The notes below the pieces were generated by a model. That model was not told the origin of the DNA, did not search any database, and saw only the letters and a list, made by a program, of their open reading frames with translations. A program made the position numbers and the translations under genes. A stretch of DNA of 64,000 nucleotides from Sipunculus nudus. Taxonomy: Eukaryota > Annelida > Sipuncula > Golfingiida > Sipunculidae. The DNA lies in contig CM049309.1 of NCBI GenBank assembly GCA_026874595.1, positions 94,572,723 to 94,636,722 on the forward strand, written 5' to 3'. Position 1 is the stretch's first letter. Each line of letters starts with the position of its first letter. This document shows, in pieces, positions 1 through 15,454 of the stretch.

Positions 1-491
1 AAATCTCATTTGAATATCTCTCTGTTAAAAAAAACTCTAAGCCAGCTTTCATTGACTTAATTTTATATAATTGATGTGATTTCTAGCCTTCTCTTCATAC
101 ATATAAATGGACTGTAGGTAATTCCGTTTTAGAAAAATTCTTATACTGTCTTTGTGACAGATGTTAATTTACAAACAATTTAATGAACATTGTACATGCA
201 ACATTGTTGACAAACAAAGAACCATGTAAACTAAGGTGGTGGAAGTAGAAAGGTCACCAATTACAAAACGCTCTTTGCAGAACTCTGCTTCGTCTGGCTT
301 GTCGCCAGATCTCCTTGTTGAATATGTTTTAAAAAACTAGATATGAACGAAATGAACAGCCCGTGAACCGCGGTTTCAGCATTTTTGGCATAATTATATA
401 AACGGTTCAAGGGGTTATCATTAGTTTATTAACGTGATATCTCGAAACAGTGCCTTTATTATTTACAAGGTTTACTGATATAAGGCCTCCC
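1..491. other. Unique AT-rich flanking DNA
   Basis: This stretch is non-repetitive and AT-rich. I see no coding exon, RNA gene or recognisable mobile element in it. It ends where the 27/28-bp satellite begins with a CATCATTCATTCACG unit at about 492. Confidence 0.6.
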
Positions 492-3400
492 GCATCATTC
501 ATTCACGTACCGTTATTCACCATCATTCATCACGTACCGTTATCCACCATCATTTATCACTTACCGTTATCCACCATCATTCATCACGTACCGTTATTCA
601 CCATCATTCATCAAGTACCGTTATCCACCATCATTCATCACGTACCCTTATCCACCATCATTCATTCACGTAACGTTATCCACCATCATTCATTCACGTA
701 CTGTTATCCACCATCATTCATCACGTACCGTTATCCACCATCATTCATTCACGTACCGTTATTCACCATCATTCATTCCAAACCGTTATCCACCATCATT
801 CCTCACGTACTGTTATCCACCATCATTCATTCACGTACCAATATCCACCATCATTCATCACGTTCCATTATCCACTATCATTCATCACGTACTGAGAATC
901 ACCATCATCATTCACATATCGTTATAGACCATCATTCATCACGTACCGTTATCCATCATCATTTATCAAGTACCGTTATTCACCATCATTCATCACGTAC
1001 CGTTATCCACCATTATTCTTCACGTACCATTATCCATCATCATTTATCACGTACCGTTATTCACCATCATTCATTATGTACCGTTATCCACCATCATTCA
1101 TTCACAAACCGTTATCCACCATCCTTCATTCACGTACCGTTATCCACCATCATTCATTCAAATACCATTATCCACCATCATTCATTCACGTACCGTTATT
1201 CACCATTATCAAGTACCATTATCCACCATCATTCATCACGTACCGTTATCCACCATCATTCATCACATACCGTTATTCACCATCATTCATCACGTACTGT
1301 TATCCACCATCATTCATTCACGTACCGTTATCCACCATCATTCATTCACATAACCTTATTCACCATCATCCATCACGTACCATTATCCATCATCATTCAC
1401 CACGTACTGTTATCCACAATCATTCATCAAGTACCATTATCCACCATCATTCATCACATACCGTTATCCACCATCATACATTCACATACCATAATTCACC
1501 ATCATTCATCACGTACCGTTATCCACCATCATTCATCACGTACCGTTATCCACCATCATTCATCACGTACCGTTATCCACCATCATTCATCACATACCGT
1601 TATCCACCATCATTCATCACGTATCGTTATCCACCATCATTCATCACATATCGTTATCCACCATCATTCATCACGTACCCTTATCCACCATCATTCATTC
1701 ATGAACTGTTATCCACCATCATTCATCACAAACCGTTATTCACCATCATTCATCACGTACCTTTATCCACCATCATTCATCACGTACCTTTATTCACCAT
1801 CATTCATCACGTACCTTTATCCACCATCATTCATCACATACCCTTATCCACCATCATTCATCACATACCGTTATCCACCATCATTCATCACGTATCGTTA
1901 TCCACCATCATTCATCACTTATCGTTATCCACCATCATTCATCATGAACCGTTATCCACCATCATTCATTCATGTACTGTTATCCACCATCATTCATCAC
2001 AAACCGTTATTCACCATCATTCATCACGTACCTTTATCCACCATCATTCATCACGTACCTTTATTCACCATCATTCATCACGTACCTTTATCCACCATCA
2101 TTCATCACATACCCTTATCCACCATCATTCATCACGTACCATTATCCACCATCATTCATCACGTATCGTTATCCACCATCATTCATCACGTATAGTTATC
2201 CACCATCATTCATCATGAACCGTTATCCACCATCATTCATTCATGTACTGTTATCCACCATCATTCATCACATACCGTTATTCACCATCATTCATCACAT
2301 ACCTTTATCCATCATCATTCATCACGTACCTTTATCCACCATCATTCATCACGTACTGTTATCAATCATCATTCATCACATACTGTTATTCACCATCATT
2401 CATCACGAACCTTTATCCACCATCATTCATCACATACCTTTATCCACCATCATTCATCACGTACCATTATTCACCATCATTCATCATGTACCTTTATCCA
2501 CCATCATTCATCATGTACCGTTATCAACTATCATTCATCACATCCCGTTATTCACCATCATTCATCACGTTCTGTTATCCCCCCATTATTCATCACGTTC
2601 CATAATCCACCATCTTTCATCACGTACCGTTATCCACCATCATTCATCACGTACTGTTATCAACCATCATTCATCACATACTGTTATTCACCATCATTCA
2701 TCACGAACCTTTATCCACCATCATTCATCACATACCTTTATCCACCATCATTCATCACGTACCATTATTCACCATCATTCATCACGTACCTTTATCCACC
2801 ATCATTCATCATGTACCGTTATCAACTATCATTCATCACATCCCGTTATTCACCATCATTCATCACGTTCTGTTATCCACCATTATTCATCACGTTCCAT
2901 AATCCACCATCTTTCATCATGTACCGTTATCCACCATCATTCATTCACATACCGTTATTCACCATCATTCATCACGTACCATAATTCACCATCATTCATC
3001 ACATACTGTTATCCACCATCATTCATCACGTAGCGTTATCCACCATCATTCATCACGTACCGTTATCCACCATCATTCATCACATACCATTAACCACCAT
3101 CATTCATCACGTATCATTATCCACCATCATTCATCACGTACTGTTATCCAACATCATTCATCACGTACCGTTATCCACCATCATTCATTCACGTACCGTT
3201 ATCCACCACCATTCATCACGTACCATAATTCACCATCATTCATCATGTACCGTTATCCACCATCATTCATCACGCACCATTATCCACCATCATTCATCAC
3301 GTACTGTTATCCACCATCATTCATGACGTAATGTTATCCACCATCATTCATCACTTACCATTATCCACCATCTTTTATTCACATACAGTTATTCACCACC

Positions 3401-6400
3401 ATTCATCATGTACCATAAATTACCACCATTCATCACGTACTGTTATCCACCATCATTCATCACGTACCGTTATCCACGATCATTCATCACATACTGTTAT
3501 CCACCATCATTCATAACGTAATGTTATCCACCATCATTCATCACGTACTGTTATCCACCATCATTCATCACGAACTGTTATCCACCATCATTCATCACGT
3601 ACCGTTATCCACCATCATTCATCACGTACTGTAATCCACCATCATTCATCAAGTATCGTTATCCACCATCATTCATCACGTATCGTTATCCACCATCATT
3701 CATAATGTACTCTTATCCACCATCATTAATCACCTACCTTTATTCACCATCATTCATCACCTACCGTTATCCACCATCATTCATCATGTACCGTTATCAA
3801 CTATCATTCATCACATCTCGTTATTCACCATCATTCATCACGTTCTGTTATCCACCATTATTCATCAAGTTCCATAATCCACCATCTTTCATCACGTACC
3901 GTTATCCACCATCACTCATCACCTACCTTTATTCACCATCATTCATTCACGTACCGTTATCCACCATCATTTATTCACGTACCGTTATCCACCATCATTC
4001 ATTCACATACCGTTATTCACCATCATTCATCACGCACCATAATTCACCATCATTCATCACGTACTGTTATCCACCATCATTCATCACGTACCGTTATCCA
4101 CCATCATTCATCACGTACCGTTATCCACCATCATTCATCACATACCATTAACCACCATCATTCATCACGTATCATTATCCACCATCATTCATCACGTACT
4201 GTTATCCACCATCATTCATCACGTACCTTTATCCACCATCATTCATTCACGTACCGTTATCCACCACCATTCATCACGTACCATAATTCACCATCATTCA
4301 TCATGTACCGTTATCCACCATCATTCATCACGCACCATTATCCACCATCATTCATCACGTACTGTTATCCACCATCATTCATGACGTAATGTTATCCACC
4401 ATCATTCATCACTTACCATTATCCACCATCTTTTATTCACATACAGTTATTCACCACCATTCATCATGTACCATAAATTACCATCATTCATCACGTACTG
4501 TTATCCACCATCATTCATCACGTACCGTTATCCACGATCATTCATCACGTACTGTTATCCACCATCATTCATAACGTAATGTTATCCACCATCATTCATC
4601 ATGTACTGTTATCCACCATCATTCATCACGAACTGTTATACACCATCATTCATCACGTACCGTTATCCACCATCATTCATCACGTACTGTAATCCACCAT
4701 CATTCATCAAGTATCGTTATCCACCATCATTCATCACGTATCTTATCCACCATCATTCATAATGTACTCTTATCCACCATCATTAATCACCTACCTTTAT
4801 TCACCATCATTCATCACCTACCGTTATCCACCATCATTCATCACGTAATGTTATCCACCATCCTTCATCACTTAACGTTATCCACCATCATTCATCACGT
4901 AATGTATCCACCATCATTCATCACGTACCATAATCCACCATCATTCATCACCTAATTTATTCACCATCATTCATCACGTAACGTTATCAACCATCATTCA
5001 TCATGTACTGTTATCCACCATCATTCATCACGTATTATTATCCACCTTCATTCATCACGTATCGTTATCCACCATCATTCATTCATGTACCATTATCCAC
5101 CATCATTCATTACGTATCGTAATCCACCATCATTCATCACGTATCGTTATCCACCATCATTCATCACGTATCGTTATCCACCATCATTCATCATGTATCA
5201 TTATCCACCATCATTCATCACGTACTGTTGTCCACCATCATTCATCACTACTCTTATCCACCATCATTCATCACCTACCTTTATTCACCATCATTAATCA
5301 CGTAACATTATCCACCATCATTCATCACGTACCGTTATCCACCATCATTCATCACGTACTGTTTTCCACCAGCATTCATAACGTAACGTTATCCGCCATC
5401 ATTCATCACGTACTGTTATCCATCATCATTTATCACGTACTGTTATCCACCATCATTCATCACGTATCATTATCCACCATCATTCATCACGTATCATTAT
5501 CCACCATCATTCATCATGTACTCTTATCCACCATCATTCATCACCTACCTTTACACACCATCATTCATCACATAACGTTATTCACCATCATTCATCACGT
5601 AACGTTATCCACCATCCTTCATCACTTAACGTTATCCACCATCATTCATCACGAAACATTATCCACCATCATTCATCACGTACTTTTATCGACCATCATT
5701 CATCACCTACCTTTATTCACCATCATTCATCACATAACGTTATCAACGAACATTCATCACGTACCGTTATCCAGCATCATTCTTCACGTATCATTATCCA
5801 CCATCATTGATCACGTATCGTTATCCACCATCATTCATTCATGTACCATTATACACCATCATTCAACACGTATCATAATCCACCATCATTCATCACGTAT
5901 CGTTATCCACCATCATTCATCAAGTATCATAATCCACCATCATTCATCACGTATCATTATCCACCATCATTCATCACGCATCGTTATCCACCATCATTCA
6001 TCATGTATCGTTATCCACCATCATTCATCACGTACCGTTGTCCACCATCATTCATCACTACTCTTATCCACCATCATTCATCACCTGCCTTTATTCACCA
6101 TCATTCATCACGTAACGTTATCCACCATCATTCATCACGTACCGTTATCCACCATCATTCATCACGTACCGTTATCCACCATCATTCATCACGTATCGTT
6201 ATCCACCATCATTCATCACATACAGTTATCCACCATCATTCATCACATAACATGGACCATCATTCATCACGTATCTTTATCTTCCATCATTCATCATGTC
6301 CCGTTATCCACCATCATTCATTCACGTACCGTTATCCACCATCATTCATCACATAATGTTATCCACCATCATTCATCACGTACTCTTATCCACCATCATT

Positions 6401-9400
6401 CATCACCTACCTTTATTCACCATTATTCATCACGTAACGTTATTCACCATCATTCATCATATATCGTTATCCACCATCATTCATCATGTAACGTTATTCA
6501 CAATCATTTATCACGTACCGTTATCCACCATCATTCATCACATACCATTATCCACCATCATTCATCACGTACCGTTATCCACCATCATTTATCACATACC
6601 GTTATCCACCATCATTCATCACGTATCGTTATCCACCATCATTCATCACGTACCATTATCCACCTTCAATCATCACTTATCGTTTTCCACCATCATTCAT
6701 CATGTACCGTTTTCCACCATCATTCATCATGTACCTTTATCCACCATCATTCATCATGTACCGTTATCAACCATCATTCATCACATACCGTTATTCACCA
6801 TCATTCGTCACGTTCTGTTATCCACCATTATTCATCACGTACCATAATCCACCATCATTCATCACGTACTGTTATCCACCATCATTCATTCACGTACCAT
6901 TATTCACCATCATTCATCACGTAACAGTATCCACCATCATTCATTACGTACCGTTATCCACCATCATTCATCACATACCATTATCCATCATCATTCATCA
7001 CATACCGTTATTCGCCATCATTCATCACGTACTATTATCCACCATCATTCATTCAGGTACAGTTATCCACCATCATTCATCACGTACTCTTATCCACCAT
7101 CATCCATCACGTACCTTTATCCACCATCATTCATCACATGTCGTTATCCATCATCATTCATTCTCGTACCGTTATCCACCATCATTCATTCACATATCAT
7201 TATTCACCATCATTCATCACGTACTGTTATCCACCATCATTCATCACGTACTGTTATCCACCATAATTCATCACGTACCGTTATCCACCATCATTAATCA
7301 CATACCCTTATCCACCATCATTCATCCCGTACCGTTATCCACCATCATACATCACGTACTGTTATCCACCATCATTCATCACCTACCTTTATTCACCATC
7401 ATTCATTCACATACTGTTATCCACCATCATTCATCACGTACCGTTATCCACCATCATTCATCACGTACCATTATCCACCATCATTCATTATGTACCGTTA
7501 TCCACCATCATTCATCACATACTGTTATCCACCATCATTCATCATGTATCGTTATTCACCATCATACATCATGTACCATTATCCACCATCATTCATTCAT
7601 GTACTGTTATCCACCATCATTCAATCAGGTACCGTTATCCAGCATTATTCATCACGTACCATAATCCACCATCATTCATCAAGTATTGTTATCCACCATT
7701 ATTCATTCACGTACCATTATTCACCATCATTCATCACGTAACGTCATCCACCATCATTCATCACATACTGTTATCCACCATCATTCATCACATACTGTTA
7801 TCCACCATCATTCATCACATACCATTATCCACCATCATTCATCACTTACCGTTATCCACCATCATTCATCATGTACTGTTATCCACCATCATTCATCACA
7901 GAGCGTTATCCATCATCCTTCATTCACGTACCGTTATCCACCATCATTCATCACATACCATTATCCACCATCATTCATCACATACCATTATCCACCATCA
8001 TTCACCACGTACCGTTATTCACCATCATGCATCATGTACCATGATCCACCATCATTCATCACGACCCTTATCCACCATCATTCATTCACATACCCTTATG
8101 TACCATCATTCATCACTTACTGTTATCCACCATCATTCATTACGTACCATTATCCACCATCATTCATCACGTACCGTTATCCACCATCATTCATCACGTA
8201 CCGTTATCCACCATCATTCATTATGTACCGTTATCCACCATCATTCATCACATACTGTTATCCGCCATCATTCATCATGTATCGTTATCCACCATCATAC
8301 ATCATGTACCGTTATCCACCATCATTCATTCATGTACTGTTATCCACCATCATTCAATCAGGTACCATTATCCAGCATTATTCATCACGTACCATAATCC
8401 ACCATCATTCATCACGTACTGTTATCCACCATTATTCATTCACGTACCATTATTCACCATCATTCATCACGTAACGTCATCCACCATCATTCATCACATA
8501 CTGTTATCCACCATCATTCATCACATACTGTTATCCACCATCATTCATCACATACCATTATCCACCATCATTCATCACTTACCGTTATCCACCATCATTC
8601 ATCACGTACTGTTATCCACCATCATTCATCACAGAGCGTTATCCACCATCCTTCATTCACGTACCGTTATCCACCATCATTCATCACATACCATTATCTA
8701 CCATCATTCATCACGTACCGTTATTCACCATCATTCATTCACGTACCATTATTCACCATCATTCATCACCAACCGTTATTCACCATCATGCATCATGTAC
8801 CATGATCCACCATCATTCATCACTACCCTTATCCACCATCATTCATTCACATTCCCTTATGCACCATCATTCATCACTTACTGTTATCCACCATCATTCA
8901 TCGCGTACACTTATTCACCATCATTTATCAAGTACCATAATCCACCATCATTCATCACATACCGTTATCCACCATCATTCATTACGTACCATTATCCACC
9001 ATCATTCATCACGTACCGTTATCCACCATCATTCATCAGCTACAGTTATTCACCATCATTCATTCATGAACTGTTATCCACCATCATTCATCACCACCAT
9101 TATTCATCACCTACCATTATCCACCATCATTCATCATGTACCGTTATCCACCATCATTCATCGTGTACCCTTATTCACCATCATTCATCACCTACCATTA
9201 TCCACCATCATTCATTCACGTACCGTTATCCACCATCAGTCATCACATACTCTTATCCACCATCATCCATCACGTACCTTTATCCGCCATCATTCATCAT
9301 GTATCTTTATCCACCATCATTCATTCTCGTACCGTTATCCACCATCATTCATTCACGTACCATTATTCACCATCATTCATCATGTACCGTTATCCACCAT

Positions 9401-12400
9401 CATTCATCTTGTACTGTTATCCACCATCATTCATCACATACCATTATCCATCATCATTCATCACAAACTGTTATCCACCATCATTCATCCCGTACCGTTA
9501 TCCACCATCATTCATCACTTACCGTTATCCACCATCATTCATCATGTACTGTTATCCACCATCATTCATCAGGTACTCTTGTCCACCATCATTCATCACG
9601 TACCATTATCCACCATCATTCATCACGTACCATTATCCACCATCATTCATCACATAATGTTAGCCACCATCATTCATCACGTACCGTTATCCACCATCAT
9701 TCATCACCCACCATTATTAACCATCATTCATCACGTACCGTTATCCACCATCATTCATCACATACCGTTATCCACCATCATTCATCACGCACCGTTATTC
9801 ACCATCATTCATCACATACAGTTATTCACCATCAATTATTCACGTATTGTTATCCACCATCTTTCATTCACATACCGTAATCCATCATCATTTATCACGT
9901 ACCATTATCTACCATCATTCATTACGCATCGTTTTTCACCATCATTCATCACATACCGTTATTCACGATCAATTCTTCACGTATTGTTATCCACCATCTT
10001 TCATTCACATACCGTTATCCATCGTCATTCATCACGTACCATTATCCACCATCATTCATCATGTACCTTTATCCACCATCATTCATCACGTACTGTTATC
10101 AACCATCATTTATCACATACTGTTTTTCACCATCATTCATCACGTTCTGTTATCCACCATTATTCATCACGTACCATAATCCACCATCATTCATCACGTA
10201 CCGTTATCCACCATCATTCATTCAAGTACCATTATTCACCATCATTCATCATGTAACATTATCCACCATCATTCATCACGTACCGTTATCCACCATCATT
10301 CATCACATACCATTATCCACCATCAAACATCACTTACCATTATCCACCATCATTTATCACGTACTGTTATCCACCATCATTCATCACAGAGTGTTATCCA
10401 CCATCCTTCATTCACGTACCGTTATCCACCATCATTCTTCACATACCGTTATCCACCATCATTCATCACGTACCGTTATTCACCATCATTCATTCACGTA
10501 CAATTATTCACCATCATTCATCACGTACCGTTATTCACCATCATTCATTCACGTACCATTATTCACCATCATTCATCACCTACCGTTATTCACCATCATG
10601 CATCACGTACCATGATCCACCATCATTCATCACGACCCTTATCCACCATCATTCATTCACATACCCTTATGCACCATCATTCATCACTTACTGTTATCCA
10701 CCATCATTCATCGCGTACACTTATTCACCATCATTCATCAAGTACCATAATCCACCATCATTCATCACATACCGTTATCCACCATCATTAATTATGTACC
10801 ATTATCCACCATCATTCATCACGTACCGTTATCCACCATCATTCATCAGCTACAGTTATTCACCATCATTCATTCATGAACTGTTATCCACCATCATTCA
10901 TTCACATACCGTTATTCACCATCTTTCATCACCTACCGTCATCTACCATCATCCACGATCCTTCATTCACGTACCATTATTCACCATCATTCATCACATA
11001 CCGTTATCCACCATCATTCATCATGTACCGTTATCCACCATCATTCATCACACACCCTTATCCACCATCATTCATCATATACCCTTATCCACCATCATTC
11101 ATCACATAATGTTAGCCACCATCATTCATCGCGTACACTTATTCACCATCATTCATCAAGTACCATAATCCACCATCATTCATCACATACCGCTATCCAC
11201 CATCATTCATTACGTACCATTATCCACCATCATTCATCACGTACCGTTATCCACCATCATTCATCACCTACAGTTATTCACCATCATTCATTCATGAACT
11301 GTTATCCACCATCATTCATTCACATACCGTTATTCACCATCATTCATCACCTACCCTAATCTACCATCATCCACCATCCTTCATTCACGTACCATTATTC
11401 ACCATCATTCATCACATACCGTTATTCACCATCATTCATCATGTACCGTTATCCACCATCATTCATCACACACCCTTATCCACCATCATTCATCATATAC
11501 ACTTATCCACCATCATTCATCACGTATTGTTAGCCACAATCATTCATCACGTACCGTTATCCACCATCATTCATCACCCACCATTATTCACCATCATTCA
11601 TCACGTACCGTTATCCACCATCATTCATCAAATACCGTTATCCACCATCATTCATCACGCACCATTATTCACCATCATTCATCACGTACCGTTATCCACT
11701 ATCAGTCATCACCTACCATTATCCACTATTATTCATCACCTACCGTTATCCACCATCATTCATCATGAACCTTTATCCACCATCATTCATCACATACAGT
11801 TATTCACCATCATTCATCACATACCGTTATCCACCATCATTCATTCACATACTGTTATCCACCATCATTCATCACCACCATTATTCATCACCTACCATTA
11901 TCCACCATCATTCATCATGTACCGTTATCCACCATCATTCATCGTGTACCCTTATTCACCATCATTCATCACGTACCATTATCAACCATCATTCATTCAC
12001 GTACCGTTATCCACCATCATTCATCACGTATCTTATCCACCATCATCCATCACGTACCTTTATCCACCATCATTCATCACGTATCTTTATCCATCATCAT
12101 TCATCACTTACCGTTATCCACCATCATTCATCATGTACTGTTATCCACCATCATTCATCAGGTACTCTTATCCACCATCATTCATCACGTACCATTATCC
12201 ACCATCATTCATCCCGTACCATTATCCACCATCATTCATCACGTACCGTTATCCACCATCATTCATTCATATACCGTTATCCACCATCATTCATTCAAGT
12301 ACCGTTATTCACCATCATTCATCACGTAATGTTAGCCACCATCATTCATCACGTACCGTTATCCACCATCATTCATCACCCACCATTATTCACCATCATT

Positions 12401-13649
12401 CATCACGTACCGTTATCCACCATCATTCATCACAAACTGTTATCCACCATCATTCATTCACATACCGTTATCCACCATCATTCATCATGTACCTTTATCC
12501 ACCATCATTCATCACGCACCGTTATTCACCATCATTCATCACATACCGTTATTCACCATCAATTATTCACGTATTGTTATCCCACCATCTTTCATTCACA
12601 TACCGTTATCCATCATCATTCATCACGTACCATTATCCACCATCATTCATCTCACATCGTTATTCACCATCATTCATCACATACCGTTATTCACCATCAA
12701 TTATTCACGTATTGTTATCCACCATCTTTCATTCACATACCGTTATCCATCATCATTCATCACGTACCATTATCCACCATCATTCATTCACATACCGTTA
12801 TCCACCATCATTCATCATGTACCTTTATCCACCATCATTCATCACGTACTGTTATCAACCATCATTCATCACATACTGTTTTTCACCATCATTCATCACG
12901 TTCTGTTATCCACCATTATTCATCACGTACCATAATCCACCATCATTCATCACGTACCGTTATCCACCATCATTCATTCACGTACCATTATCCACCATCA
13001 TTCATCACGTACCGTTATCCACCATCATTCATCACGTACCGTTATCCACCATCATTCATCACGTGCTGTTATCCACCATCATTCATCACATACTGTTATC
13101 CACCATCATTCATCAAGTACTGTTATCCACCATCATTCATCACGTACTCTTATCCACCATCATCCATCACTTACCTTTATCCACCATCATTCATCACGTA
13201 TCTTTATCCACCATCATTCATTCTCATACCTTTATCCACCATCATTCATCATGTACCGTTATCCACCATCATTCATCACTTACTGTTATCCACCATCATT
13301 CACCATGTACCGTTATCCACCATCATTCATCACGTACCGTTATCCACCATCATTCATCATGTACTGTTATCCACCATCATTCATCACATACCATTATCCA
13401 CCATCATTCATCACGTACTGTTATCCACCATCATTCATCACATACCGTTATTCACCATCATTCATCACGTACCGTTATCCACCATCATTCATCACGTACT
13501 GTTATCTACCATCATTCATCACGTACCGTTATCCACCATCATTCATCACATACTGTTATCCACCATCATTCATCAAGTACCGTTATCCACCATCATTCAT
13601 CACGTACTCTTATCCACCATCATTCATCACGTACTCTTATCAACCATCA
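492..13649. repeat. 27/28-bp satellite array, left part
   Basis: This is a near-continuous tandem array, about 485 units by length, with core CATCATTCATCACGTACC followed by GTTATCCAC. The common unit is 27 bp. A frequent variant has one extra T (CATTCATTCACG) and is 28 bp. Variable positions are mainly CGTA/CATA/CTTA, ACC/ACT and GTTATC/ATTATC/CTTATC/GTTATTC. The consensus plus strand contains no TAA, TAG or TGA, so all three forward frames stay open for hundreds of codons and give peptides of the HHHSSRTVI, PPSFITYRY and STIIHHVPL types. These are artefacts of the repeat, not genes. Local higher-order duplications are visible: a ~270-bp copy (about 1691 and 1962), a ~1058-bp copy (about 3331 and 4389) and a ~735-bp copy (about 7490 and 8224). 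Confidence 0.95.
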
Positions 13650-13828
13650 CCCTTAGCAAAATGAAAAGTTTGCCGCTGCTTTGCTGCAACCGTGCTGCAA
13701 AGCAGCAGAAACCAAAATAGGCTGCAAGAAGAGTGTGCAGGAAGGCTGCGGCTAGTTGCATGCTTCCCGCTGCCTTGCAAAGGCTGCAGGAAAGTGTGCA
13801 GCAAATCTGAATTGTGTGCTGGAAGGTT

Positions 13829-13982
13829 GCGGGAGGGTTGCGGCTAGCCGCAGTCCTATAGAATATTTTAATACTGTGTGCAGGAAGGCTGCGGGAGGGT
13901 TGCGGCTAGCCGCAGTCTAATAGAGTTAACTGGATGCTGTGCGCAGGAAGGCTGCAGGAGGGTTGCGGCTAGCCGCAGTCCT
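13829..13982. repeat. ~62-bp subterminal repeat with a 14-bp palindrome, 3 copies
   Basis: The block GGGTTGCGGCTAGCCGCAGT occurs three times, each preceded by a GCAGGAAGGCTGCGGGAG-like or similar segment. Each copy contains the perfect palindrome TGCGGCTAGCCGCA, at 13839-13852, 13901-13914 and 13964-13977, so the spacing is 62-63 bp. The repeat lies just inside the left terminus of the inverted-repeat element and may be a subterminal protein-binding site. That role is inference. Confidence 0.75.
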
Positions 13983-15092
13983 TACAGTTTTATTTGCTCT
14001 ACTATTTCCTGTCTTACCCTGCTGTGATTGGCTAAACTGATTTTGAAGGGAAAGGCAGCCATTTTTTCAAAATTAGTAAAAGACAGTGCTTTGTTAGCTC
14101 TTCTAAAAATATGAAGATCTGTGCCAAATAGCTCAAGTAAGAGTAACATTCAACAGATCCAGCATGTTCAGAGGACTCATTGGATTAATTAGAACATACA
14201 ATTAGTTGATGGGAGGAACAAAGAGAGGGTGTTATGTTACTACCACCAGTAAGTTTGAACTACATATTTGTACCCTAAGGGATGCCGCAGCAAGCATTGA
14301 TAAAGGGCTGCCCAGCACTGATAAGATTGATTTTTCCTCAAGTAATTTTATACACAGAAAGTGTAGTATTAAATTTTATTTTGTGCAAAAGTAAAAACTA
14401 AGTCTAAGATTAATGGTGGGATTGAAAGATGTTTTCAAGCTGGAAGGCAGATATATCAAAGGCAGCATGAAAACAATTCTGTGGTTAATGTGTATATCAT
14501 GCATTTATTGAACTCCAATGCATTTTGAGTTTTATTGATTTGAATATGAAACAGTAACTTTAAATAAGGTTTTGTTTTCATCTTCACACAAACTTTAAAA
14601 TTCTCAGGCTAAGCTTCATTTAAAGTTGATTTGCTAAATTCTGTTTGACTTATGTCTATAGATGTCACCCTAAGTAAATGGGAAATTCCTAACAATATTG
14701 AAGTAACCCAATGTCAGTTTGTGGTTCATGTTTCCAGTCCTTGGCCTGACAATATACTCATCCAGAACTTTTATTCAGCTATGTAGCTACACAACTTCAT
14801 GCAGGATTCGTGTGACTGCATGTGTAGTGTGTACTCTGATTCATATTCATCAAGGTATAATTTCTAACAAAGCTTGATTAAGTTTGGTTTATATTTAAAA
14901 GCCATTATGGATTAAGGTTTAATTGTATGTGCAAATTAAATGGAGTTTCATGAGAGCTTGTTCTGTTGAGTACCTGCATTTATATTTGGAGCAGAGACAG
15001 TCACTGACTAATGACATGGCATGTCTGCTTGTACACAATAACTGAGCCCACGTGCTATTGTTTATACATATCATGGCTGCTATCTAATTGGC

Positions 15093-15310
15093 CCCTGCTG
15101 CGGGAAAGTGTGCGAGAAGGCTGCGGGAAAGTGTGCGAGAAGCTGCAGAAAGTGTGCAAGGCTGCAGGAAGTGTGCGAGAAGGCTGCGGGAAAGTGTGCA
15201 AGAAGGCTGCAGGAAAGTGTGCGAGAAGGCTGCAGGAAAGTGTGCAAGGCTGCGGGAAGTGTGCGAGAAGGCTGCGGGAAAGTGTGCGAGAAGGCTGCAG
15301 GAAAAGGGCT
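15093..15310. repeat. ~23-bp GC-rich minisatellite near the right end of the element
   Basis: About nine to ten imperfect copies of a unit built from GCTGCGGGAAAGTGTGCGAG plus AAG, with 22-bp and shorter derivatives. Open frames appear on both strands only because the unit lacks stops. Related GGCTGCAGGAAAGTGTGC segments sit near the left end of the same element in the same orientation, so the subterminal repeats are direct while the termini are inverted. Confidence 0.8.
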
Positions 15311-15454
15311 GCGGGAACATTGGTTGCAGCAAGCCTGCAGCAAGGTTGCCGCAAACTAATTTGCATGGCAAATTGTGACCTTGCTGCAAGGTTGCTGCAA
15401 AGCTGCAGCAAGTTTGCAGCAACAGTGCGCGGCAAGCTTGTTTTTTGCTAAGGG

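Larger units (their letters stand above)
13650..15454. mobile_element. TIR-bearing non-autonomous DNA element inside the 27-bp array
   Basis: This 1.8-kb block interrupts the 27-bp array. Its left end reads CCCTTAGCAAAA and its right end is the exact inverse TTTTGCTAAGGG. The similarity continues inward imperfectly for about 40 bp through TTGCCGC and TTTGCTGCAA-like blocks. The flanking array reads CCATCA on the left and CATTCATTC on the right, which fits an insertion into CCATCATTCATTC with a possible 2-bp CA target duplication. Because the target is itself repetitive, the duplication length is uncertain. Both ends are GC-rich and carry short repeats, and the core (about 13990-15090) is AT-rich. 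I see no transposase, so this would be a non-autonomous element (MITE-like or a long internal-deletion derivative). I cannot assign a superfamily. Confidence 0.6.

Noticed and set aside
450-2195. Long forward open frames in the 27-bp array (up to 709 codons), histidine/serine/proline/isoleucine-rich
   Set aside because: They arise because the repeat unit has no stop trinucleotide in any forward frame. Overlapping frames are equally open, 28-bp units shift the frame, and there is no domain, signal peptide or splice evidence.
492-13649. CRISPR-like regular repetition
   Set aside because: Units are contiguous with no unique spacers between conserved repeats, and the context is eukaryotic.
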